In this document: in pieces, positions 26,287-36,047 of the stretch
Position numbering within the stretch: the stretch's first letter is position 1
Layout: each line of letters starts with the position of its first letter
From: PALSA-660 sp963726435
GTDB lineage: Bacteria; Actinomycetota; Coriobacteriia; Anaerosomatales; PALSA-660
Direction of reading: 5' to 3'
Assembly (NCBI GenBank): GCA_963726435.1
Contig: CAVSCJ010000001.1
Coordinates: forward strand, 186,001 to 250,000
DNA: 64,000 nt
The notes under the pieces: generated by a model
What the model was told of the DNA's origin: nothing
Databases searched by the model: none
The model's input: the letters and a program-made list of their open reading frames with translations, nothing else
Translations under genes and position numbers: made by a program

Positions 26287-28050
26287 TTGTCGAACCGCCT
26301 GGCAGGGTCGGAAAGTCCCTATCTACGGCTTCACGCCGACGATCCGGTGGACTGGTTCGAATGGGGCGGGGAGGCCTTTGCGCGCGCCCGGGACCTGGAC
26401 CGTCCGGTTCTGCTGTCCTGCGGCTACTCGGCCTGTCACTGGTGCCACGTCATGCAAGCCGAGTCGTTCAAGGACCCGGAGACGGCCGCCCTGCTCAACG
26501 AGCGGTACGTAGCCGTCAAGGTCGACCGCGAACTGCGCCCCGACATCGACGCGGTGTACCAGGACTACGTCCAGGCCACGGCCGGACGGGGGGGATGGCC
26601 GCTCACCGTGTGGCTGACCCCCGACAAGGCCCCGATCTTCGGCGGGACCTACTTCCCGAAGGAGACGTCGCACGGGATCAACGGCTTTCGAGAGGTGCTG
26701 ACGGCGCTCGCCACCTCGTGGGTGGACGACCGAGCGGATGTCGACACGACCGCGGAGGCTGCGCTCGCGTTCCTAGGTCAGCAGACGGCCCGGCGGCGCG
26801 AAGAGCCCATCGACCGTGCCACGATCGACTCCTCGGTCGACTACTTGATGCAACGCCTGGACCCGCGGTACGGCGGACTCAAGGGAGCTCAGAAATTCCC
26901 GCAGCTGCCTGCGGTCGAGTTCCTCACCGCCTATGCGGGACTCGTCTCGGACTCCGAGTTGTCGTTCGTCATCGAGCAGGAGATGCTCGCCATCGTGCGA
27001 GGTGGGATCTTCGACCAGGTCGGGGGAGGCGTCCACCGCTACACGGTGGACGAGAAGTGGCGCACCCCCCATTTCGAGAAGATGCTCTACGATCAGGGCC
27101 TCCTGCTCTCCGCGCTCTCTTGGGCCGCTCCGCTCGCCTCATCGCCGGAGGTCCGTGGGGAGTACGCGCGCGCCGCTAAGGCCACCGCGACCTTCCTCGG
27201 CGCCGAGATGACCGGCCCCAGCGGGCTGCTGTACGCAGCGCTCTCGGCAGACACGGGCGGCGTCGAAGGCGCGACGTACACCTGGACCCGCGGACAACTG
27301 GCCTCCGTCCTCAACAGCGAGGAACTCGCGGTGGCGGACAAGGTGCTGGGGGCGGACGACGCGGCGGACGACGAGCCGGTGACCCTGGTCAGGCGCGAGG
27401 CCGGTGAGGCGACGACGCAGGCGGTCGATGCCGTGATCGCGAGACTGGCCACGGCGCGGACACTGAGACCGCAGCCGCAGGCCGACACCAAGACTCTCAC
27501 GGCGTGGAACGCGATCGCGGCGCGCGGGCTGATGGACGCCGGCAAGGCTTTCGACGTGCCGGAGATGGTCGCCGAGGGCCTGTCCCTCACGCGCCGGCTG
27601 CTGGAGGTGGCCGTCACCCCCGACGGCGTGCTGCGAGAGCCGACCGACTCCTCCGTTGCACGCGTAAGGCTGCTCGAGGACGCAGCGCATCTGGTCTCGG
27701 CCATGCTCACCGCCGCGGACATCGGGGGTGCGAGCGAGATGCGCGACGACGCCCGCTCTCTCCACCTCGACGCCCTCGAGCGATTCGCGGAGGGCCATAT
27801 CCTCTACATGACACCCGACGCCGGAGATCTGCCTGTCCGGCCCCGTGAGGGCGGCGACAGCGCCATGCCGGCCGGCTCGTCGACCACCATCCAGAACGCT
27901 GTGAGGCTGGGCCTGGCGGAAGGAGACGCCTCGCAGCTGGCATTCGCTCGGGCGGCGCTCGGCCAGGCATGGGCGGTCGCGGACTTCGCACCCGAGCAGG
28001 CTGGCCGTTCGCTCGCGGCCGCCGTAGCGCTGGAGCTCGCGGGCGGGTGA
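26287..28050 (+). CDS. DUF255 (YyaL/SSP411-like) thioredoxin-domain protein
   Basis: 587 residues. The N-terminal thioredoxin-like domain has the family signature SPYLRLHADDPVDWFEWG, SCGYSACHWCHVM (CHWC, Cys about 50 and 53), VKVDRELRPDID and GGWPLTVWLTPD; the rest is an alpha/alpha toroid like that of glycosidases (HRYTVDEKWRTPHFEKMLYDQ, LTAWNAIAARGL). The function is not established. The TTG start follows GAGGGAG. This protein is shorter than the common 650-700 residues. Confidence 0.88.
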   Translation: MSNRLAGSESPYLRLHADDPVDWFEWGGEAFARARDLDRPVLLSCGYSACHWCHVMQAESFKDPETAALLNERYVAVKVDRELRPDIDAVYQDYVQATAGRGGWPLTVWLTPDKAPIFGGTYFPKETSHGINGFREVLTALATSWVDDRADVDTTAEAALAFLGQQTARRREEPIDRATIDSSVDYLMQRLDPRYGGLKGAQKFPQLPAVEFLTAYAGLVSDSELSFVIEQEMLAIVRGGIFDQVGGGVHRYTVDEKWRTPHFEKMLYDQGLLLSALSWAAPLASSPEVRGEYARAAKATATFLGAEMTGPSGLLYAALSADTGGVEGATYTWTRGQLASVLNSEELAVADKVLGADDAADDEPVTLVRREAGEATTQAVDAVIARLATARTLRPQPQADTKTLTAWNAIAARGLMDAGKAFDVPEMVAEGLSLTRRLLEVAVTPDGVLREPTDSSVARVRLLEDAAHLVSAMLTAADIGGASEMRDDARSLHLDALERFAEGHILYMTPDAGDLPVRPREGGDSAMPAGSSTTIQNAVRLGLAEGDASQLAFARAALGQAWAVADFAPEQAGRSLAAAVALELAGG

Positions 28051-28071
28051 GCGCCCGCGGCGGGACGGACC

Positions 28072-28956
28072 CTACCCCTGCTTCACCGCTTGGATGACGA
28101 AGTGACATGTCGTGAGCAGACGATCCGGCAGGCCAGACAGCTTCGCCCGCCAGTCGTCATTCAACAGGGACGCTCCTTCGCGCTCGAAGTCGGCGTCTCC
28201 TTCGAGCGACTGGTTGCTCGCAGCCCCGACAACTCGGAGCACGCGCAGGCGCTTCTCGAACTCCGTCCGGATCTCGTCCGGCTTCTTCTTGTTCAGGAAG
28301 CAGGCCGGAGGCGACTCTCCGGTCACATGGCCCCAAGGGGACGCGGCCACGTCGGCCTCGAAGCGGTGGCCGCCTGACGGACTGTAGAAGTTGTGCCAGA
28401 GCATGTCGACGACTCCGCCGGGACTGAGGACTCGTGCAGCCTCTTCGACGAAGGCCGACAGATCCTCCACGTGTTCGAGGACCGCGTTGGAGTAGATGAC
28501 CGAGAACGCTTCATCCGCGAACGGCAGATGACACCCATCGTAGGTGTGCAGCGACAGCGCCTGGTGATCAACGTCCACGCCGGAGAGAGCCGCGAGCTCC
28601 GCGTGGTACCGCAGGGACTCGCTGTACCCGGGACCTGCACAGTTGAGCGCCCTCAACAGGCCCTTCTCCCGCATTCCCCTGCGAAAGGCGGCAGGTCTCC
28701 CGTCACGGAAGAACACCGGCTCGACGTCGACGCCGCACACATCGATGCCCTCCGCTTTGAAGAGTATGACGTTCGGGTACCCGTAGCCGCAGCCCAGGTC
28801 CAGCATGCCCAGCTCGCTCGACAACGGCTTCCCCAGGAGCCCCTCAAGGCGAGCCCGTAGCTTCGGATGCACGTTCTCGACGTCTTGGACGGCGTGTCTG
28901 CGAGCCCGGTCCGCCGAGCCCGCGACCGAAAGCACCGTACGCAACTTCCCGCCCAC
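28072..28956 (-). CDS. Class I SAM-dependent methyltransferase
   Basis: 294 residues. SAM-binding motif I is MLDLGCGYGYPNVILF, with the acidic GVDVEP after it; the next motifs are LPFADEAFSVIYSNAVLEHVEDL and AARVLSPGGVVDMLWHN. The C-terminal part (HRFEADVAASPWGH, FVIQAVKQG) is of the type seen near glycan loci, but the substrate is unknown. It is convergent with the DUF255 gene, 21 bp apart. Confidence 0.85.
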   Translation of the reverse strand: MGGKLRTVLSVAGSADRARRHAVQDVENVHPKLRARLEGLLGKPLSSELGMLDLGCGYGYPNVILFKAEGIDVCGVDVEPVFFRDGRPAAFRRGMREKGLLRALNCAGPGYSESLRYHAELAALSGVDVDHQALSLHTYDGCHLPFADEAFSVIYSNAVLEHVEDLSAFVEEAARVLSPGGVVDMLWHNFYSPSGGHRFEADVAASPWGHVTGESPPACFLNKKKPDEIRTEFEKRLRVLRVVGAASNQSLEGDADFEREGASLLNDDWRAKLSGLPDRLLTTCHFVIQAVKQG

Positions 28957-29083
28957 GGAGGCCCCTCTCGCTGCGAAGCTTCACCGACCAAGACCGCAGC
29001 CGTCACGTATCGGGCGCGATTGTACCGCCTGACGCCCCGCACGTCGCGAGCTACGATCTCGTCCCCGGTGATGCTCGGAAACG

Positions 29084-30295
29084 CTATCGCCGGCGGCGCC
29101 GGCCCATGACGCGCCCGCCGAACGCTTTGCGCTTCTTGCGCATCGCGAGCCGGCCCGCCCGCGGAACCGCCCGCTCACGGTAGGGGAAACCTTCGAGCTC
29201 CTCCACCGGGATCTCGGTGTCGATGAGCATCTCGATGGCATCGAGTTCGGGGAACTCGCGGATGTCGACGAAGGTGAACGCGGTCCCCGACGCCCCGGCG
29301 CGCGCGGTGCGGCCGATGCGGTGGACGTAGTCCTCCGGGTTGTTCGGCACGTCGTAGTTCACGACGTGGCTGATGCCCTCGATGTCGATCCCCCGCGAGA
29401 CGACGTCGGTCGCCACCAGGACGCGGACCTTGCCTGCGCGGAACCGCTCGAGCGCCTTGGTACGCTGCTCCTGGGTCCTGTCCGAATGGATGGTCACGGT
29501 CGGGATGCCCGCGCGCTGCAGACCGAGCGCCACCGCGTCGCTGCGCTGCTTCGTGCGGCAGAAGACAAGCGTCGAGTCGAAGTCGCCGTGCGCCTCCATC
29601 AGCGCGACCATCAGATCGACCTTCTGGGACGCGTCCACCGGATAGAGAGCCTGATGGATCAGGTCGATGGGCACGTTGGGGGGTGACACCTCGACGCGCA
29701 CGGGCTCGTCGAGTGCGTTGTGGACGATCCGCAGGACCTCGGGGGCCATTGTGGCGGAGAACAGCATGGTCTGCCGCTTGGCGGGCAGGGCAGCCAAGAT
29801 GCGCCGCACGTCGGGCCAGAAGCCCATGTCGAGCATGCGGTCCGCCTCGTCGAGCACCAGGATCTCGACGCGGTCCAACTTGGCGTTGCCGCGCTTCATG
29901 AGGTCCAGAAGGCGCCCCGGGGTCGCGACGAGCAGGTCGACACCGTCTTTGAGCGCCTTGATCTGCGGATCGAGTGACACGCCGCCCACGGCTGCGAGGA
30001 TCTTGTGCCCGGTATGGCTGCTCATCGCGGTCGCAAAGACCTCGGTCTGTTGGGCGAGCTCGCGAGTCGGGGCGACCACCAGCGTGCGCAGAACCCCGTC
30101 GGCCGGGGTGCGCTGCAGCGCCGGCAGCACGAAGGCGGCGGTCTTGCCGGTCCCGGTCTGCGCGCAGCCGACGACGTCGCGGCCGGCGAGCGCGTAGGGC
30201 ATCGCCTCTTCTTGGATCGGCGTCGGCGTCTCATAGCCGAGCTCACGCACGCCCGCGAGGAGCGCGGGTGTCAATCCCAGTTCCTCGAAGCTCAC
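29084..30295 (-). CDS. DEAD-box RNA helicase
   Basis: 403 residues with FEELGLTPALLAGVRELGYETPTPIQ (Q motif), AQTGTGKT, PTRELAQQ, LDEADRMLDMGF, FSAT, STLVFCRTKQ and HRIGRTARAG. The C-terminus ends in a short basic tail of six or more Arg, typical of RhlE-like enzymes acting on rRNA or mRNA structure. The GTG at 30295 is chosen over the ATG at 30301 because GGAAGG lies at the correct distance only for the GTG; it also overlaps the stop of the upstream aldolase gene (GTGA). Confidence 0.93.
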   Translation of the reverse strand: MSFEELGLTPALLAGVRELGYETPTPIQEEAMPYALAGRDVVGCAQTGTGKTAAFVLPALQRTPADGVLRTLVVAPTRELAQQTEVFATAMSSHTGHKILAAVGGVSLDPQIKALKDGVDLLVATPGRLLDLMKRGNAKLDRVEILVLDEADRMLDMGFWPDVRRILAALPAKRQTMLFSATMAPEVLRIVHNALDEPVRVEVSPPNVPIDLIHQALYPVDASQKVDLMVALMEAHGDFDSTLVFCRTKQRSDAVALGLQRAGIPTVTIHSDRTQEQRTKALERFRAGKVRVLVATDVVSRGIDIEGISHVVNYDVPNNPEDYVHRIGRTARAGASGTAFTFVDIREFPELDAIEMLIDTEIPVEELEGFPYRERAVPRAGRLAMRKKRKAFGGRVMGRRRRR

Positions 30296-31330
30296 GAGCA
30301 TCCTTCCATCGCGGCGGGGATCGCCGCTGTGAAGCGGTCCACATCCTCTTCGGTCGTGTCCCACGAGCACACCCAGCGCACGACGACACGGTCGCCGCGC
30401 ACCTCCCAGTCGTAGAAGTCGGTGACTGCGCGCAGGCGCTGCATCGCCTCGTGCGGCAGCAGGGCGAAGACCTCGTTGGCCTGCGGCTCCCAGGCCAGCT
30501 CGACGCCGGCCTCGCGAGCTCCGGCGGCCAGTCGGGCTGCCATCTCGTTCGCGTGCGAGGCCATCTCGCGCCAGAGGCTCGAGCCGTAGATCGGCGGCGA
30601 ACTGCGCGCCGATGAAGCGCATCTTGCTCGCCAGCTGCCCGCCGCTCTTGCGCTCGTACGGGAAGCTGTCGGCCAGTCCCGGCGCCAGCAGGCACACGGC
30701 CTCGCCGAAGAGCAGCCCGTTCTTGGTGCCGCCGAACGAGAGCACGTCCACGCCCGCGTCGGTCGTCAGAGAGCTGATGGGCAGGCCGAGGGCCACCGCG
30801 GCGTTGGAGATCCGCGCGCCGTCCATGTGCAGGTACATCGCGTTGTCGTGAGCGAGATCGGCGAGCGCCCGCACCTCGTCCGCCGTGTAGACCACCCCGG
30901 TCTCCGCCACCTGGGAGATCGAGATCACGCGTGGCTGGACGTGGTGCATGTTGCCGTGCGCGGAGAGCAGCGGCTCGACGTCGGCCGGGCGCAGCTTGCC
31001 GTCTGCAGTGGAGAGGACGGTCACTTTGCAGCCCGTGAAGCGCTCGGGAGCGCCACACTCGTCCACGGCGACGTGCGCGGTATCGGGCGTGACGATGCAG
31101 TCGCCGTGGCCGAGCAGCGACGAGAGCCCGGTGACGTTCGCGCCGGTCCCGTTGAACACGAAGAAGACATCCGCGGCTTCGCCGACGTGCGAGCGGATGG
31201 CACGCACGCCGCGCGCGGTCCACGGGTCGTCACCGTAGGCGTGAACGTGCCCGTCGTTCGCCTCGGCTATGGCGATCAGGGCAGCCGGATGCGCCCCCGA
31301 GTTGTTGTCTGATGCGAAGGTCCTGCTCAC
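30292..31330 (-). CDS. ltaE: L-threonine aldolase, one extra base in the C-terminal third
   Basis: PLP enzyme that splits threonine to glycine and acetaldehyde. The first part runs SDNNSGAHPAALIAIAEAN, GTGANVTGLSSLL, MDGARISNAA and the PLP lysine in SFGGTKNGLLFGEA (about 203). Near 30593 an extra base shifts the frame; removing it joins FIGAQFAA to IYGSSLWREMASHANEMAARL and the family-like end NEVFALLPHEAMQRL, VVVRWVCSWDTTEEDV. Uncorrected, the frame runs on into the helicase gene and fakes a 748-residue fusion. An indel error is the likely cause. Confidence 0.85.
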
Positions 31331-31461
31331 GCTGGTATGCCCCTGGCCTTTGGCTTGCGTCTCGATCGCCAGTCTACCGCAGCGACGACGGACGGCAGCG
31401 GGCCGCGGACGCGCCCGAGAAGGAATAGAGTGCGGGGAGAGTCCCTGGGACCGGAGATGCC

Positions 31462-32505
31462 ATGGAGCGACGCGAGTTCTGCCGGTTGGTCGGCGTGTGT
31501 TCGGTAGTCGGTTGTGCCGGGGGGTTGGCCGGCTGCGCGCGTCTGCTCGACTGGTCGTCGTCGGACACCACCCCAGCGGTCCGCGAGCTCAAGCCGAGCC
31601 GCGCTGTCCCCTCTCCCGGCGCGACCTCCACGGTGGTTCCGTCCGCCTCCGCGAGCGAGACCGAGTCCGCGGCGACGACCGGCGCGCCGGCGACCTCCGG
31701 CCCACCCGACCTCGCGATGTTCGTGGGTGACGACCCAGGGCTCAACGCCAGGGCCGCGGTCGCGGCGCTCGGCGGGATGACCCGGTTCGTCCGCCGAGGC
31801 GACCGCGTCTTGGTCAAGCCGAACGCCGTCGTGGGACGCGCGCCCGAGATCGGCGCCACGACCAATCCCTTCGTCGTCGCTGCCATCGTCGAGATGGCCA
31901 TCGGAGCGGGCGCGGCGGACGTCGTGGTCGCCGACCGGCCGACCGGGGCCGTCCGGAACGCCTTCGAGGTCAGCGGCATCGCGAAAGCGGTCGCCGACGC
32001 GGGCGGTCGCGTGAAGTACCTCTCGGACCGCGACTTCGTCAACACGGCGATCCCGAACGGCCTGGTGCTGAAAGCGTGGCCGATACTGCAGGACGTCTTC
32101 GACGCCGACGTGTTCATCAACGTGCCTATCGCGAAGACCCACGCCATGGCCGGCCTGACCCTGTCGATGAAGAACCTCATGGGGATCCTCGGCGGATCGC
32201 GGGGCAACATGCACCAGGACTTCGACCAGAAGATCGTCGACGTCAACTCGCTCGTGCGTCCCCACCTCGTCGTGCTCGACGCCTACCGCATCATGATCCG
32301 AAACGGGCCGACAGGCGGCAGCCCGGCCGACCTACGGATGGCGAAGACGTGCATCGCTGGGACCGACCCTGTCGCGGTCGACTCCCTCGCGACCTCGCTG
32401 TTCGGCATGAAGCCGTCCGATCTCGGCTACCTCGTCAACGCCGCGGGGCGCGGCATCGGCGTGACCGACCTGTCGAAGGTCACGGTCCTGAGGGGCAAGT
32501 CATGA
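31462..32505 (+). CDS. DUF362 domain protein with Tat/lipoprotein signal
   Basis: 347 residues. The N-terminus MERREFCRLVGVCSVVGCAGGLAGC has a twin-arginine motif and a lipobox (Cys about 25), then a Ser/Thr/Ala-rich linker (about 35-85), then DUF362: RGDRVLVKPNAVVG, GAADVVVADRPTGA, VFINVPIAKTHAMAGLTLSMKNLMGILGG, DPVAVDSLATSLFG. The fold's function is unknown, but members often sit with ferredoxins. It overlaps the polyferredoxin gene by 4 nt (ATGA), so the two act together on the outer face of the membrane. Confidence 0.9.
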   Translation: MERREFCRLVGVCSVVGCAGGLAGCARLLDWSSSDTTPAVRELKPSRAVPSPGATSTVVPSASASETESAATTGAPATSGPPDLAMFVGDDPGLNARAAVAALGGMTRFVRRGDRVLVKPNAVVGRAPEIGATTNPFVVAAIVEMAIGAGAADVVVADRPTGAVRNAFEVSGIAKAVADAGGRVKYLSDRDFVNTAIPNGLVLKAWPILQDVFDADVFINVPIAKTHAMAGLTLSMKNLMGILGGSRGNMHQDFDQKIVDVNSLVRPHLVVLDAYRIMIRNGPTGGSPADLRMAKTCIAGTDPVAVDSLATSLFGMKPSDLGYLVNAAGRGIGVTDLSKVTVLRGKS

Positions 32506-34106
32506 GCGACACGACTGACTCCCCGGCCGCTGGCCGCCAGTCTGAGCCCCCCGACCGTCGCCGTCCGGGCGTCCACCGCCTCCGCCGCGCGATGCAGATC
32601 GGCTTCCTGATCCTGTTCCTCGTCCTGCTGACGCTCACCGTCTGGCCGCTCGGACAGGTCTACCTCGGTGCGTTCCTGCTCGCCGACCCGCTCATCGCTG
32701 TCAATTCGATAGTCGGCGGAGTCTGGAAGCCGGCGATGTTGCTCGCGGGCGTGATGCTGCTGCTTCCGCTGGTGGCGGGCCGAGCGTTCTGCGGCTACGC
32801 GTGTCCGACGGGGGCGCTGCTGGAGTGGACGACGCCGAAACGCAAGGCCGAGAAGCAGGGACTTCCCAAGCGATTCAACCGCTCGCGCGTTCCCGTGCGC
32901 GTGCGCGAAGCCCTGCGCAAGGCGCCTCCGTTCGTCCTGATCGGGAGCGCGGGGCTGCTGCTGTTCGCCTCCAGCTTCTACCTCTGGCTGGACCCGATCG
33001 CGACGATCACACGTACCGCGACGGTCCTGCTCTATCCCCTGCTCGACCGCATCGTGCGTCTGACATCGGACGTGCTCTATCTCGCCCCGCCTCTGCAGCC
33101 CGCCGTGGACGCCGTGAACGGATTCCTCACGGGGCGCATCGTCTTCGCCCGCCCTCTGACCTTCGGGCTGACGGGCCTGGCCCTAGGCTGGGCGGTCCTC
33201 CTTGTCGGGCTCAACGTCCTCGAGCCGCGCTTGTGGTGCCGTCACATCTGCCCGCTCGGAGGCCTTCTCGGAATGGTGGGCCGCGTCGCTCCCTTCGGCC
33301 GAAACGTCGATGCCGAGACCTGCATCCACTGCGGAAGGTGCGAGCGGGTGTGCCCGCTCGACGCCGTGCGGGACGAGTACTTGGCGACCGACACGTCGCG
33401 ATGCCAGCTATGCATGGACTGCGCCGACGTCTGTCCCACGGCAGCGATATCCACCGGAGTGCGCCCGGCTCGCGCGGTCTACTCGCCCGCGCGCCGGGCC
33501 CTGCTGGGGGCATCCGGGCTCGCGATGCTGAGCGGACTGGTCACCTACACGGGGCTGGCGCGCTTCGAGCGCGACGTCCGGCTCGTCCGCCCGCCCGGCG
33601 CCTCCGGCAACGCCGGCGTGCTCCAGCTGTGCACGCGCTGCGGCCAGTGCATGAAGGTGTGCCCGACCAACGTCATCCAGCCGTCCTTGGCGAAGTCCGG
33701 CCTCGAGGGCGTGTTCACCCCCGAGATGGACTACCGGGCCGGCTTCTGCGACTGGTCGTGCAACGAGTGCGGCAAGGTCTGCCCCACAGGAGCCATCATG
33801 CCGCTCGAACTCGAGGCGAAGCGCACGACGAAGATCGGGCGCGCGTACATCGACAAGAACCGCTGCATACCGTGGGCCGACTACAACACGTGCCTCGTGT
33901 GCCAGGAGCTCTGCCCGGTTCCCGACAAGGCGATAGCACTGACTCAGGTCGAGGTGACGAAGCCCGGCGGCGGGACGATCAAGCTCGCGCGCCCGGAGGT
34001 GGTGGCCGACCGCTGCATCGGGTGCGGGGTGTGCGAGAACGCCTGTCCCGTGGTGCACGAGTCCGCGATCCAGGTGCGGGCCATCGAACCGGAGCGGACG
34101 GCGTAG
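32502..34106 (+). CDS. Membrane-bound polyferredoxin (NapH/MauM/CcoG-like 4Fe-4S protein)
   Basis: 534 residues. Four or five N-terminal membrane helices (MQIGFLILFLVLLTLTV; MLLAGVMLLLPLVAG; PFVLIGSAGLLLFAS; LTGLALGWAVLLVG) hold CGYACPTGALL and CRHICPLGGLLG as in NapH-type proteins. Then ferredoxin clusters: CIHCGRCERVCP, CQLCMDCADVCP, CTRCGQCMKVCP, CNECGKVCP and CIGCGVCENACP. It likely passes electrons between a quinone-level partner and the DUF362 lipoprotein. The start overlaps that gene. Confidence 0.88.
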   Translation: MSDTTDSPAAGRQSEPPDRRRPGVHRLRRAMQIGFLILFLVLLTLTVWPLGQVYLGAFLLADPLIAVNSIVGGVWKPAMLLAGVMLLLPLVAGRAFCGYACPTGALLEWTTPKRKAEKQGLPKRFNRSRVPVRVREALRKAPPFVLIGSAGLLLFASSFYLWLDPIATITRTATVLLYPLLDRIVRLTSDVLYLAPPLQPAVDAVNGFLTGRIVFARPLTFGLTGLALGWAVLLVGLNVLEPRLWCRHICPLGGLLGMVGRVAPFGRNVDAETCIHCGRCERVCPLDAVRDEYLATDTSRCQLCMDCADVCPTAAISTGVRPARAVYSPARRALLGASGLAMLSGLVTYTGLARFERDVRLVRPPGASGNAGVLQLCTRCGQCMKVCPTNVIQPSLAKSGLEGVFTPEMDYRAGFCDWSCNECGKVCPTGAIMPLELEAKRTTKIGRAYIDKNRCIPWADYNTCLVCQELCPVPDKAIALTQVEVTKPGGGTIKLARPEVVADRCIGCGVCENACPVVHESAIQVRAIEPERTA

Positions 34107-34138
34107 AGAGGGCATCCGGCGAGAGGCAGGCCAGCCGG

Positions 34139-34420
34139 TCACCGGACGCGTCTGACGTCGGTGGCGAGCACCAGTACCCGGTCGTCGAGCACCTCGACGA
34201 TCCCGGCCTCCGCGATCGCGCGGCCAGCTGCCTCGCCCCGCCTCCACGTGATCTCACCGGCCGCGCTCCGCGCGAGAAGGGAACCGTGTCGGGGGCGTAT
34301 CGTGATGTAGCTCCCCAGCTCAGCGCGGTCCTCGCGGCGGCGGAAGACCACTTCGTCGAGGCCCCGCTCGACAAGATGCGCCCCGGACGGGCACACGACC
34401 TCCAGCCTGATCGCCCCCAT
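34139..34420 (-). CDS. atpC: F-type ATP synthase epsilon subunit, short form
   Basis: 93 residues from the ATG at 34420 (GAGGTGG upstream). The sequence (IRLEVVCPSGAHLVERGLDEVVF, YITIRPRHGSLLA, AIAEAGIVEVLDDRVLVLATDV) covers only the N-terminal beta-sandwich. The usual C-terminal two-helix domain, which inhibits ATP hydrolysis in many bacteria, is absent; normal length is 130-140. The usual loop with PGHAPL is altered. It is the last gene of the atp operon and starts right after atpD. Confidence 0.85.
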   Translation of the reverse strand: MGAIRLEVVCPSGAHLVERGLDEVVFRRREDRAELGSYITIRPRHGSLLARSAAGEITWRRGEAAGRAIAEAGIVEVLDDRVLVLATDVRRVR

Positions 34421-34430
34421 CGTCGCCACC

Positions 34431-36045
34431 TCAGCCCATCGCCCTGCCGACGATCGCCTGCTCGGCCGCGTCGACTCCCGCCTCGGCCGCCTCCGAGACA
34501 GCGGTCACGTCGCGGGTCTCGGCGCGCTCCATGGCCTCGTCGATGGTCCCCACCATGTAGAAGGCCTGCTCCGGTACGCCGTCGTGCAACCCGTCGCAGA
34601 TCTCCCTGAAGCCCCGGATCGTGTCCGGCAGGCTGACGTAGCGCCCCGGCACCCCGGTGTACTGCTCGGCCACGAAGAACGGCTGCGACATGAACTTCTG
34701 CAGGCGGCGAGCCCTCACCACGACGATCTTGTCCTCCTCGGAAAGTTCCTCTACGCCGAGGATCGCGATGAGGTCTTGCAGCGCCCCGTACCTTTGCAGG
34801 TAGGCCTTGGTCCGCCTTGCCACGTCGACGTGCTCCTCGCCCACCGCCCATGCCTCGAGTATCTGCGAGCTCGACTGCAGCGGGTCGATGGCCGGATAGA
34901 GCCCCTGCTCCGCGATGCGCCTCGACAGGACCACGGTGGCGTCCAAGTGCGAGAACACCGCGGCCGGCCCGGGGTCTGCCAAGTCGTCGGCGGGCACGTA
35001 CACGGCTTGCACGGAAGTGATGGCGCCGTCTTCCGTGGAGGTCACGCGCTCCTCCAGCTCCCCGACCTCGGTGGCAAGGGTCGGCTGGTAGCCGACTTCG
35101 GACGGGATGCGAGCGCGCAGCAGCGACACCTCGAGACCGGCCTGTACGTAGCGGTAGATGTTGTCGAAGAACAGGAGCACGTCCTGCTTCTCCTCGTCGC
35201 GGAAGTACTCCGCCGCGGTCAGCGCCGAGAAGGCGACGCGGAACCTCGCGCCCGGGGGCTCGTTCATCTGGCCGAAGAAGAGCACGGACTTGCTCAGCAC
35301 CCCTGCGCGCTTCATCTCGAGCCACAGGTCGTTGCCCTCGCGCGTCCGCTCACCGATGCCGCCGAACACGGACACGCCCTTGTGCTCGAGGCCCACGTTG
35401 CGGATGAGCTCCATGATCACGACGGTCTTGCCGACCCCCGCGCCGCCGAACAGCGCGACCTTCCCGCCGCGCGGGAACGGGGTCAGCAGGTCGATGGCCT
35501 TGAGCCCGGTCTCGAACACCTCGGGGTACGAGCGGACGTCGGCGTAGGGAATGGGCGGCCGGTGTATCGAGACCCGCTTGAACGTGTTCACGGGCCCGCC
35601 GCCGTCGATCGGCTCGCCCAGTACGTTGAGCATCCTCCCCTTCACCTCTGGCCCGACGGGGATCGAGATCGACTCGTAGGTGTCGTACACGTGCGCGCCT
35701 CGACGCAACCCGTCCGTCGAGTCGAGAGCCACACAGCGGACGAGACCGCTACCGAGCAACTGGACCGCCTCCATCGGCAGGCCCGGCCAGGCGATCGCCG
35801 ACGCGCAGGAGGTTGCGCAGGTCGGGCATGTGCCCGTGGAACGCCACGTCGACGACGGGACCCATCACCTGGTACACCGTGCCCTCGCCCGCCTCGCGCT
35901 CGATCTCCGCCAGGACTTTCTCGAGCGCGTCCGCGACGACACTGGTACGGGACTGGGCGCGCCGATCGTCTCCCGTCTCGCTTCCGCCCGCAGGGCCGGG
36001 GACATCGCTCGGCCCTGTGCTGCGACCATTGCCGTGACCCCCCAT
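34431..36045 (-). CDS. atpD: F-type ATP synthase beta subunit, one extra base near the N-terminus
   Basis: Catalytic subunit. Downstream frame: SIPVGPEVKGRMLNVLGEPIDG, Walker A GGAGVGKTVV, GGIGERTREGNDL, VLLFFDNIYRYVQAG, ERVTSTEDGAITSVQAVYVPADD. The N-terminal strand (GTVYQVMGPVVDVAFHGHMPDLRNLLRV) is in another frame; deleting one base near 35798 gives LRVAIAWPGLPMEAVQLLGSG, a good match. A roughly 45-residue extension precedes the usual start (GGHGNGRSTGPSDV, then a helical ALEKVLAEIEREA). Given atpD is essential, the shift is probably an error. It nearly overlaps atpG. Confidence 0.9.
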
Positions 36046-36047
36046 CG

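Noticed and set aside
29084..31330. A 748-residue threonine aldolase/DEAD-box helicase fusion
   Set aside because: The join is an Arg-rich out-of-frame stretch, and the missing aldolase C-terminus is found in another frame at 30292-30564, ending on the helicase start. An extra base near 30593 explains it.
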